Shown: positions 21,622-27,342 of the stretch, in pieces | How the letters are laid out: each line of letters begins with the position of its first letter | Numbering within the stretch: the first letter of the stretch is position 1 | NCBI GenBank assembly: GCA_050943675.1 | Contig: JBMNPP010000010.1 | Span: forward strand, 1-27,342 | Length of the DNA: 27,342 nt | Source of the DNA: Brooklawnia sp050943675 | GTDB taxonomy: Bacteria > Actinomycetota > Actinomycetes > Propionibacteriales > Propionibacteriaceae | Direction of reading: 5' to 3' | Notes under the pieces: model-generated | Databases searched by the model: none | What the model was told of the DNA's origin: nothing | Seen by the model: the letters and a program-made list of their open reading frames with translations, nothing else | Translations under genes and position numbers: made by a program

Positions 21622-22812
21622 GTGAATAGCGCGGATGTCACTGATCTGTTGACGGGCCCGGGTGCCGGGTTGATGCTGCAGTCGGCACTGACCGGCCAGC
21701 AGGAGACCCCGGTGCCCGGGTTCCGTTACCAGATCGACGCCGTCCATGCCCGGCCCGGAGCAGAGACATCAGTCGGGTACCAGGTGTGGTACCAGGCCGG
21801 CGATCAGGAAGTGAATGATGTGCTGGTCGCCACGACTGCCGAGATCGAGGGCCAGGTGCAGATCAGCCTGGAGGGCCAGACCATCAATATCTGGCGGCAC
21901 CCCGCAGACCCGGCACTGCCCGGCCTGGCGGCAGCCAGTGACCCGGAGCAGTTGGCCAGCTGGACCGGCCAGCAACCTGACCGCGTGCGGCAGCGCGTCT
22001 ACCGCCCATTGCGCCGGGCAGTCATCGAGTTCAGCTCGAGTAACGGCGGTGGCCGCGACACAATCTGGTTCGCCAAGATCGTGCGTCCCAAGGTGCTGTC
22101 AGGGCTCGCCCACAGACTCCAGCTCGCCGACGAGGCCGGCATCGGCCCGCGCCTGGCCCACGTCGACCCGTCCGGGGTGCTGATCAATGAACGAGCCCCG
22201 GGCATGCCGCTTGCCGATCTGCTTTCGGCTGCACAAACCGGCGCTGGGGGACCGGCGCCGGACGCCCTGGACATGATCGACGCGCTCGACCGATTGCCAC
22301 CAGGGCTGATGGAACTGCCTGCCTATCCATCGTGGACCGACCGGACCAATTTCCACGCCGACCTGGCCAAACGGGTGCTGCCCGATCAGGCAGACGAAAT
22401 CACCCGGATTGCCCAGCGGATCATCGAGTTGAACCAGCAACTGCCCAAGGGTCCTTTGGTGCCCACCCACGGCGATGTCTACGAGGCCAACGTCTTCTGG
22501 GAAGGCCACAACCCGACGTTCATCGATCTTGACCATGCCGGCCCCGGTCATCGGGTCGACGACCTGGCCTGCGTGCTGGCCCACCTGGCTGTCCTGCCGC
22601 AGCTTTCCCCGACGCACTATCCGCACGGCACCGAGGTGTTGACCACCTGGCACGCTGAATTCGCCAAGCGATGTCATCCCGGAGCCCTGGCGGTGCGCGT
22701 GGCCGGAGTCCTGCTCAGCCTGATCGGTGCTGCCCAGCGTGAGCCGGCTCTGCACCGTCTCGAACTGGTGCGCAGCTGGCTGTACCGCGCTGAGATGGGC
22801 AGTCAGGACTGA
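21622..22812 (+). CDS. APH-fold phosphotransferase (kinase-like protein)
   Basis: A 396-residue cytoplasmic protein with an aminoglycoside phosphotransferase/maltokinase-type fold. The catalytic loop is THGDVYEAN (residues 282-290; D285 as base, N290 as metal ligand) and the metal motif is IDLDHAGPG (301-309; D302). K152 in FAKIVRP is a good candidate for the ATP-binding lysine. The N-terminal 145 residues, including the HARPGAETSVGYQVWYQ strand pair, are longer than in simple APH enzymes and recall the N-cap of maltokinases. The start is GTG 21622, 5 bases after the stop of the Ser/Ala/Pro-rich gene, so the two are probably co-transcribed. The substrate is unknown, and nothing in the sequence indicates antibiotic resistance. 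Confidence 0.85.
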   Translation: MNSADVTDLLTGPGAGLMLQSALTGQQETPVPGFRYQIDAVHARPGAETSVGYQVWYQAGDQEVNDVLVATTAEIEGQVQISLEGQTINIWRHPADPALPGLAAASDPEQLASWTGQQPDRVRQRVYRPLRRAVIEFSSSNGGGRDTIWFAKIVRPKVLSGLAHRLQLADEAGIGPRLAHVDPSGVLINERAPGMPLADLLSAAQTGAGGPAPDALDMIDALDRLPPGLMELPAYPSWTDRTNFHADLAKRVLPDQADEITRIAQRIIELNQQLPKGPLVPTHGDVYEANVFWEGHNPTFIDLDHAGPGHRVDDLACVLAHLAVLPQLSPTHYPHGTEVLTTWHAEFAKRCHPGALAVRVAGVLLSLIGAAQREPALHRLELVRSWLYRAEMGSQD

Positions 22813-22848
22813 CTGAGGGTCTTGGGTGCTGGTGCCAACATGGGGGCC

Positions 22849-23292
22849 ATGACCGATACCCAGTCGAAGACACCCACCGGTGCACGGCCGAAGACCACCG
22901 TTGTGCTGAGCCGCACCGACAAGGGCCGCTATGAGCTGCGCAATTCGCGCGGCACGGTGATTGAGATCGCGACCGAGGGTGAGGCGTTCCGACCCGGTGA
23001 ACTCTTCCTCGCCTCGATCGCTGCCTGCTCGGCAGTCGACGTCGACGAGATGACCAGCCGCCGTGCCGAGCCCGAGATCTTCGAGGTGCGCAGCTCCGGG
23101 CACAAGTCGACCGAGGGCGGCAACCATTACGAAGACCTCACCGTCACCTTCCGGCTGCGATTCGCCGACGACGCCGACGGGGACGCCGCCCGTGAGCGCG
23201 TGCCAGCTGCGGTGCGCGCTTCCGCCGAGCACGACTGCACGGTTGCCCGCACCATCAAGCTCGGCACCCCGGTCGATTTCGTTATCGACTAG
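22849..23292 (+). CDS. OsmC-family protein
   Basis: A 147-residue OsmC/Ohr-superfamily protein, many of which reduce organic hydroperoxides with a Cys pair. The first cysteine is in ASIAACSAVDVDEM (the helix that normally carries the peroxidatic Cys) and the second in SAEHDCTVARTIKLGTPV. The GELFLASIAACSAVD arrangement is typical of the YhfA/OsmC-like branch rather than Ohr itself. ATG 22849 is chosen by family length; ATG 22840 adds three residues and cannot be excluded. It follows the kinase-like gene by 36 bases on the same strand and is convergent with the sirtuin gene. Confidence 0.9.
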   Translation: MTDTQSKTPTGARPKTTVVLSRTDKGRYELRNSRGTVIEIATEGEAFRPGELFLASIAACSAVDVDEMTSRRAEPEIFEVRSSGHKSTEGGNHYEDLTVTFRLRFADDADGDAARERVPAAVRASAEHDCTVARTIKLGTPVDFVID

Positions 23293-23318
23293 TACGTCGC
23301 GTGTGAACCGTTGCTCTG

Positions 23319-23340
23319 ATGACGCGGCGCTCGTCGTCAT
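23319..23340. terminator. Hairpin between the convergent OsmC and sirtuin genes
   Basis: A 6-bp stem ATGACG/CGTCAT with a 10-base loop lies in the 89-base convergent gap. The gap is also bracketed by an 8-bp inverted repeat CTAGTACG (23289-23296) and CGTACTAG (23378-23385) that includes both stop codons. There is no T-run. Confidence 0.3.
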
Positions 23341-23381
23341 AACCCCTGGTGAGACCTGAACCTCTCGCGCCAAGGACCGTA

Positions 23382-24146
23382 CTAGCCGGTGAGGTTGGCA
23401 ACCAGGGCTGACAATCCAAGCCCGGCCGGTACCAGCCACACATGGTTGGCCCGGTCACTGAGCGGTGTGGGTTCGACGTTGATCTCGACCACCGGGATTC
23501 CGGCCCGGCGTGCCATGTCGGGCAGCAGGGCAGCTGGCTGGACGATGCCGGAACTGCCCACCGCCAATACCAGGTCGGACTCAACGACTGAATCGACACC
23601 ATCATTGAACTGGTCCTGCGGGAGCGGCTCACCGAACCACACCACCCCCGGCCGGACGTGGCCATCGCAACCGGGACAGCCGGGTGGCTCGGTCCGGCCG
23701 CCGGGCTGGACGACCTCGGGCAGCGCGGGCGCCGGAACCGCCTGACCGCAGGTGTCGCAGCGGAATTCGAACAGGCTGCCGTGCAGGTGCCCCAGCACCC
23801 GCGAACCCGCACGCTCGTGCAGGTCGTCCACATTCTGGGTGACGATGCGCAAATCTGCCAGTGCGGCCCACTCGGCCAGTGCATGGTGTCCGGGATTGGG
23901 TGCGCAATCGGTGACGAGGCGGCGTCGCCACTGGTACCAGGCCCACACCAGGGCTCGGTCGCGCTGCCAGGCCTCGGGAGTTGCCAGCTCGGCTGGGTCG
24001 TATTCGGCCCACAGACCCGTCTGTGCGTCACGGAAGGTGGGCACGCCGCTCTCGGCCGACATGCCGGCCCCGGTCAGCACCGTCAACTTCCGGGCACCCC
24101 GCGCCAACTCGACCACTTCATCGGGGACCTCTGGAGTCTGGTTCAT
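23382..24146 (-). CDS. cobB: Sirtuin NAD-dependent protein deacylase (class III, CobB-like)
   Basis: A 254-residue Sir2 protein that removes acyl groups from lysine using NAD+. Motifs in order are TGAGMSAESGVPTFR (25-39), TQNVDDLH (103-110), catalytic H122 in HLHGSLF, a zinc site of C130, C133, C157 and C160, VGSSG, and the NAD-binding segment VEINVEPTPL. Y71 and R74 in WYQWRRR match the Tyr/Arg pair that lets SIRT5 and E. coli CobB bind succinyl- and malonyl-lysine, so desuccinylase/demalonylase activity is likely as well as deacetylation. ATG 24146 begins MNQTPEV; the frame is open further upstream but without family sequence. It is on the same strand as the amidotransferase gene and 73 bases downstream of it. 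Confidence 0.93.
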   Translation of the reverse strand: MNQTPEVPDEVVELARGARKLTVLTGAGMSAESGVPTFRDAQTGLWAEYDPAELATPEAWQRDRALVWAWYQWRRRLVTDCAPNPGHHALAEWAALADLRIVTQNVDDLHERAGSRVLGHLHGSLFEFRCDTCGQAVPAPALPEVVQPGGRTEPPGCPGCDGHVRPGVVWFGEPLPQDQFNDGVDSVVESDLVLAVGSSGIVQPAALLPDMARRAGIPVVEINVEPTPLSDRANHVWLVPAGLGLSALVANLTG

Positions 24147-24219
24147 GGCCTTAGCATGCCGTATCACCGCTCGGGGCAACCTCTGGCCCGCCCAGGGCAG
24201 CCGGCAGGCCGGGCGGGTC

Positions 24220-24927
24220 TCAGGACTGGGCGCGAACGTATTTGGCGAAGCCAACAGCCACCAACTGTGCTGCCCGGCTGATCTCGGTATCAGCAGCGGT
24301 CAGTTCGGCGACCATGGCCCTGTAGCCCTGTTCGGTGTCGGCCGGGCGGCGCCTGAGCATCTGTGGGCTCTTCTCGGGGTGGAACTGCACACCCCAGGCG
24401 CTGTCCAGGCGGAAAACCTGGTTGCGGTAGGTGGGGGAGTAGGCCAACTCGACCGCACCGGCAGGCAGGTCGGCCACCACATCGTTGTGGTACATCGCCA
24501 CCGGCACCTGACCCAGGGCAGCGATCGGGGCGAAGATCGGGTCGTCGGCGGCCTGCGGTGTCCAGTCCAGCCGCACCAGCCCGTGCTCACCACCAGCCGC
24601 GTCCTCAACCCGCACACGCCCACCCAGGGCGGCCGCGAGCAATTGGTGGCCCAGGCAGATGCCGAGGATGGGTATATCGATGCTGTGCGCGTCAGCCAGC
24701 AAATCGAGCAGTGGATCGATCCACGGGTTCTGGTTGGTGGACTGCACCGACATCGGTCCACCCAGCAGGAGCAGGCCGTCACCGGTGGCCGCCAATTGCG
24801 GGACGTCCTTCTGCCACAACTCGATGACACTGAACCGCACACCCGCATCGGCCAACCAATCGTCGAACCGGCCCAATGGAACATCTGGTGCGGGCTGCAG
24901 GACGGTGATTCGAGGTTGCTTGGCCAT
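24220..24927 (-). CDS. Class I glutamine amidotransferase-like protein
   Basis: A 235-residue stand-alone class I (triad) amidotransferase domain of the GMP synthase-like type. The nucleophile is C91 in GICLGHQLLA, and the partner residues are H183 and E185 in QFHPEKS. The oxyanion segment LLLLGGPMSV (52-61) is also present. Stand-alone members include gamma-glutamyl peptide and polyamine hydrolases and proteins of unknown role; no synthetase partner is adjacent, so the substrate is open. ATG 24927 begins MAKQPR and has TACGGT 7 bases upstream, the leaderless spacing. It is divergent from the lipoprotein gene. Confidence 0.9.
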   Translation of the reverse strand: MAKQPRITVLQPAPDVPLGRFDDWLADAGVRFSVIELWQKDVPQLAATGDGLLLLGGPMSVQSTNQNPWIDPLLDLLADAHSIDIPILGICLGHQLLAAALGGRVRVEDAAGGEHGLVRLDWTPQAADDPIFAPIAALGQVPVAMYHNDVVADLPAGAVELAYSPTYRNQVFRLDSAWGVQFHPEKSPQMLRRRPADTEQGYRAMVAELTAADTEISRAAQLVAVGFAKYVRAQS

Positions 24928-24934
24928 GCAGGCC

Positions 24935-24940
24935 ACCGTA
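24935..24940 (-). promoter_or_regulatory. -10 box of a predicted leaderless amidotransferase transcript
   Basis: TACGGT followed by 7 bases and then ATG 24927 on the minus strand, with no Shine-Dalgarno at the usual distance. Confidence 0.5.
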
Positions 24941-25015
24941 CCGGCTCGCACCGAGCGGGCACGAGGGTCTGGCCGGTGATCCCGACCCGATCCGGGTGCA
25001 ATTGGTGCACACCGA

Positions 25016-25046
25016 TTGAGGCGGACAGCGGGCTTGCGATTAGATT
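25016..25046 (+). promoter_or_regulatory. Promoter of the lipoprotein gene, predicted leaderless
   Basis: TTGAGG (25016-25021) and TAGATT (25041-25046) are separated by 19 bases (18 if TTAGAT at 25040 is used). The -10 box ends 6 bases before ATG 25053. This is the most complete -35/-10 pair seen in the window. Confidence 0.55.
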
Positions 25047-25052
25047 GGCCGC

Positions 25053-25601
25053 ATGCCCCGTCTTGCTCTGACATCTGTCGCTGTCGCCCTGGCCAGTGGG
25101 CTGGTGTTGGCACTGGGTGGTTGCGGCGCGCAAGCGGAGCCGCAGACCAGTGCACCGGAGAGCACCCCAACCGTCACCGCCACCAGCAGTGAGCCGGCGA
25201 TCGGACCTGATGAAACCCAGGTCAAGGAGCAGTTCCTGCCGGTGATTGATGAGGAACAGCAGGCCACCGAGGCCGCCCTGGGCGAGGTCGAGTGGGTGGG
25301 CGATCCGCACTTCACCTATCGCCAGTCGGCCACCAACGCCACAGTCGCCTCACTGAGCGTCACCGGAATCGCGCAGGCACCCTCCGATGCCCGGGACGCC
25401 TGGCTCGACCAGACCAACCAGGTACTGACCGGGCACGGTTTTGACCGCATCGACCAGTATCGCACCGATGCCGGGGACGCGGTGCTACTGGTTTCCAGCC
25501 ACCCTGCCGCGGACGCCTGCTTCACCGCGCGGTGGGGCCAGGGCAGTGTGACTGTCTTCATCGAGGTTGGCGCACCGGATTCGTTGTGCCGGCTGGGATA
25601 G
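25053..25601 (+). CDS. Putative lipoprotein
   Basis: A 182-residue exported protein of unknown function. It has a lipoprotein signal: MPR, a hydrophobic core, and the lipobox LGGC with C24 as the lipidated residue. A Thr/Ser/Pro-rich linker follows (about 28-50), then an alpha/beta-looking domain from about residue 55. Two further cysteines near the C-terminus (in DACFTARW and DSLCRLG) could form a disulfide. I do not recognise a family. It is divergent from the amidotransferase gene and is followed after 71 bases by the GPP34 gene. Confidence 0.8.
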   Translation: MPRLALTSVAVALASGLVLALGGCGAQAEPQTSAPESTPTVTATSSEPAIGPDETQVKEQFLPVIDEEQQATEAALGEVEWVGDPHFTYRQSATNATVASLSVTGIAQAPSDARDAWLDQTNQVLTGHGFDRIDQYRTDAGDAVLLVSSHPAADACFTARWGQGSVTVFIEVGAPDSLCRLG

Positions 25602-25660
25602 CTGGCAACAGCCTTTGCATACAGGGTGCGGGGCGGCAGGAAGCAGCCCGGCCGCTGCCA

Positions 25661-25666
25661 TAACCT
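25661..25666 (+). promoter_or_regulatory. -10 box of a predicted leaderless GPP34 transcript
   Basis: TAACCT followed by 6 bases and then ATG 25673, with no suitable Shine-Dalgarno. Confidence 0.5.
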
Positions 25667-25672
25667 TGAGGC

Positions 25673-26290
25673 ATGGAAGCCTGGGACAATATCGCCCACC
25701 AGATCGTCTTGCTGGCAATCAATCCCCGCACCGGAAAGGTCCGCAAGCGGACAGATCTCGCGCTGGCCGCGGCCGGGGGAGCACTGGCCGAACTCGCCCT
25801 GCAGGAGCGGGTCAGCCTGGTGAAGAAGAAGGTAGAGGTCAACGATCCGCGCCCGACCGAGGACCCGCTGCTGGACACCATGCTGGCGGTGCTGGAGCGG
25901 CAGGGACGCCGTCGTCCCACCCGTATTCTGAATGCCGCCCGCGGGGCCTACCGTGACCAGGCACTGGCTGAACTGGTGACTCACGGCTGGGTGCAGATGA
26001 GCCCGGCCACCATCGGCAACCGTTACGAAATACTTGACCACGCCCGCTATGAGCGCATCAGGAGTGAGGCCACCCAGGCCCTGCTCCATCCCGATGAGGT
26101 GCCGGCCCGGCAGGCCTGTCTGGGTGGCCTGGCAGCCCAACTGTCCCTGATGAAGGAGCTGGCCCCTGAACTTGGGCTGCTTGAGCGGGGCAGGGTCCGC
26201 CGCATACTGGAAAAGCGGGACTGGGTGGTCAAGGCCATGCACGATGTCATGGCAGCCCGGCAGGCAGCCACCGCAGCAGCCGCGTCCTGA
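25673..26290 (+). CDS. GPP34-family (GOLPH3/Vps74-like) protein
   Basis: A 205-residue, mostly helical protein of the GPP34 family. In eukaryotes GOLPH3/Vps74 binds phosphatidylinositol 4-phosphate and holds glycosyltransferases in the Golgi; the actinobacterial members have no established function. Typical segments are the opening QIVLLAINPRTGKVR, DLALAAAGGALAELALQERV (residues 28-47), the short strand pair VSLVKKKVEVND with DPLLDTML, and a C-terminal helical part with RRILEKRDWVVKAMHDVM. There is no signal peptide or membrane helix. It is followed by trmO after 14 bases, probably in one transcript. Confidence 0.88.
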   Translation: MEAWDNIAHQIVLLAINPRTGKVRKRTDLALAAAGGALAELALQERVSLVKKKVEVNDPRPTEDPLLDTMLAVLERQGRRRPTRILNAARGAYRDQALAELVTHGWVQMSPATIGNRYEILDHARYERIRSEATQALLHPDEVPARQACLGGLAAQLSLMKELAPELGLLERGRVRRILEKRDWVVKAMHDVMAARQAATAAAAS

Positions 26291-26304
26291 GCCCAGGGCT
26301 GCCA

Positions 26305-27003
26305 ATGCACACCGAGCCAATCGCCCACATCCGCAGCGACTTCCCGGCAAAGTTCGGGATCCCACGGCAGGCCGGTCTGGTGCCCGAACTTCAGGCGAGC
26401 ATCGTGTTCGTCCCCGAATACCGGAACCCTGACGCGGTGCGCGGACTGGAGGGGTTCAGCCACCTGTGGCTGATCTGGGAATTCTCGGCTGCCACCCGTG
26501 CCTCTGCCGAAGCGTCCTGGTCACCGACTGTGCGCCCACCCAGGCTGGGTGGCGAGGTCAGGATGGGGGTGTTCGCGACCAGGTCACCGTTCAGGCCCAA
26601 CCCGATCGGGCTGTCATCGGTGCGACTGCACCGCATCATCACCGATCCGGTGCTTGGGCCGGTGCTGCTGGTCGGGGGCGCTGACCTGATGGACGGCAGC
26701 CCGATCCACGACATCAAGCCCTACGTCGCAGCTGATGTGCATCCCGATGCCGACTTCGGTTTCACCGCCGCACATTCCGACTACAGGCTGCGGGTGCGGA
26801 TCAGCGACGAGTTGCTCGCCCAGGTGCCACCCGGGCATCAGCAGGCGCTACTGGGAGTGCTGGCCGAGGACCCGCGCCCTGCCTACCAGGACGACCCCGA
26901 CCGGCTCTACGGGCTGTGGTTCGCCGGCCTGAATATCAAGTTCACAGTCGATGACGGTGAACTGGTGGTCCGGCTGATCGAATCAATTGCCACCCAACAA
27001 TAG
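26305..27003 (+). CDS. trmO: tRNA (N6-threonylcarbamoyladenosine37-N6)-methyltransferase
   Basis: A 232-residue TrmO (TsaA/YaeB family), which methylates t6A37 to m6t6A37 in some threonine tRNAs using S-adenosylmethionine. It aligns well with the 235-residue E. coli protein: FGIPRQAGLVPEL near the N-terminus, RGLEGFSHLWLIWEF (46-60), PTVRPPRLGGEVRMGVFATRSPFRPNPIGLS (split across about 73-103), GGADLMDGSPIHDIKPYV and the C-terminal LAEDPRPAYQ. ATG 26305 is preceded by AGGG with 6-base spacing. It converges on the dehydrogenase gene. Confidence 0.95.
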   Translation: MHTEPIAHIRSDFPAKFGIPRQAGLVPELQASIVFVPEYRNPDAVRGLEGFSHLWLIWEFSAATRASAEASWSPTVRPPRLGGEVRMGVFATRSPFRPNPIGLSSVRLHRIITDPVLGPVLLVGGADLMDGSPIHDIKPYVAADVHPDADFGFTAAHSDYRLRVRISDELLAQVPPGHQQALLGVLAEDPRPAYQDDPDRLYGLWFAGLNIKFTVDDGELVVRLIESIATQQ

Positions 27004-27029
27004 GGCCGCCCCTCCGCAAGGGACGGCCC
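27003..27029. terminator. Convergent hairpin terminator after trmO
   Basis: An 11-bp stem (GGGCCGCCCCT with AGGGACGGCCC, one C-A mismatch) and a 5-base loop begin at the last base of the trmO stop codon. It lies between convergent genes and could serve both. There is no strong T-run on either side. Confidence 0.6.
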
Positions 27030-27043
27030 CATTGATCCTTTGG

Positions 27044-27342
27044 CTACTTGTCCAGCACCTCAGGGTTGGCCAAGTACCTGGGAGGCTCGCCACGGGCGAA
27101 TGCCGCTATATCTGTTGCACCGATCTCGGCGGCCAGCCGGGCAGCCTGCTTGGACGCCCCCGCCAGGTGCGGGGTCACCGTCAGCCGTGGGGTCGAGAAG
27201 ACCCGGTGGTCGGGTGGCATCGGTTCGGCCGGCAGCACATCGCAGGCCGCGGCATACAGGTGGTCCGAATCGAGAGCATCGCAGAGTGCGTCGTAGTCGA
27301 GCAGGCCCGGACGGGCACAGTTGACCAGCACCGACCCGGCGG
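27044..27342 (-). CDS. D-isomer-specific 2-hydroxyacid dehydrogenase, C-terminal part
   Basis: Partial gene; the frame is still open at the window edge, so only the C-terminal 98 or so residues are visible. They contain the end of the NAD-binding domain and the catalytic residues of the 2-hydroxyacid dehydrogenase family: GSVLVNCARPG (usually NxARG), the Glu in CDVLPAEPMP, and the catalytic His in TPHLAGAS. The Pro after Arg in CARPG is a deviation from the common ARG-G pattern. The subfamily (phosphoglycerate dehydrogenase, glyoxylate reductase or another) cannot be decided from this fragment. Confidence 0.9.
   Translation of the reverse strand, partial: AGSVLVNCARPGLLDYDALCDALDSDHLYAAACDVLPAEPMPPDHRVFSTPRLTVTPHLAGASKQAARLAAEIGATDIAAFARGEPPRYLANPEVLDK

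Noticed and set aside
21622..22812. Reading the APH-fold protein as an aminoglycoside resistance enzyme
   Set aside because: The fold covers many kinases; the long N-terminal region and the chromosomal neighbourhood do not support a resistance role, and no mobile element is nearby.
23289..23385. The 8-bp inverted repeat CTAGTACG/CGTACTAG as mobile-element ends
   Set aside because: The 97-base interval has no gene or target duplication, and both copies include the TAG stop of a flanking gene, so chance or a weak terminator stem is more likely.

Overview
The window is high-GC, densely coded DNA from an actinobacterium, most plausibly a member of the Propionibacteriaceae; the genus cannot be fixed from the sequence alone. 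The pointers are a 404-residue PPi-type phosphofructokinase, a complete biotin-dependent methylmalonyl-CoA decarboxylase gene set, a class I PPK2, a PAC2 protein, a GPP34 protein and a CE1758/CE1759-type flavin monooxygenase pair. About 25 protein genes fill both strands. No gene-free stretch exceeds 300 bases, and I saw no rRNA, tRNA, CRISPR array, insertion sequence or prophage gene.

Layout. 1-5.1 kb: 3' part of gcvP, a YihY/BrkB membrane protein, and convergent PPi-phosphofructokinase. 5.2-9.2 kb: a short TadG-like protein, yciO, then minus-strand PP2C phosphatase, polyphosphate kinase 2 and a rhomboid protease. 9.2-11 kb: a coupled FMN reductase/luciferase-like monooxygenase pair behind a MarR-type palindrome. 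11-16.3 kb: an Hsp70-like protein without a lid, preceded by the operon mmdA-oadG-biotin carrier-mmdB. 16.4-18.7 kb: a two-gene sulfolipid unit (UDP-sulfoquinovose synthase plus a glycosyltransferase), with an MFS transporter upstream. 20-23.3 kb: PAC2, then a plus-strand set of a Ser/Ala/Pro-rich secreted protein, an APH-fold kinase and an OsmC protein. 23.4-27.3 kb: sirtuin, a glutamine amidotransferase, a lipoprotein, GPP34, trmO and the C-terminal part of a 2-hydroxyacid dehydrogenase.

How the genes fit together. The decarboxylase would turn methylmalonyl-CoA decarboxylation into a sodium gradient. With PPi-PFK and PPK2 nearby, the picture is of a propionate-forming cell that uses PPi, polyphosphate and ion gradients as well as ATP. 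The sqdB/sqdX pair predicts a sulfonated glycolipid, unexpected in a non-photosynthetic actinobacterium. A recurring regulatory feature is a TANNNT -10 hexamer exactly 6 or 7 bases before the start codon in at least eight genes, which predicts leaderless mRNAs; other genes have clear Shine-Dalgarno sequences.
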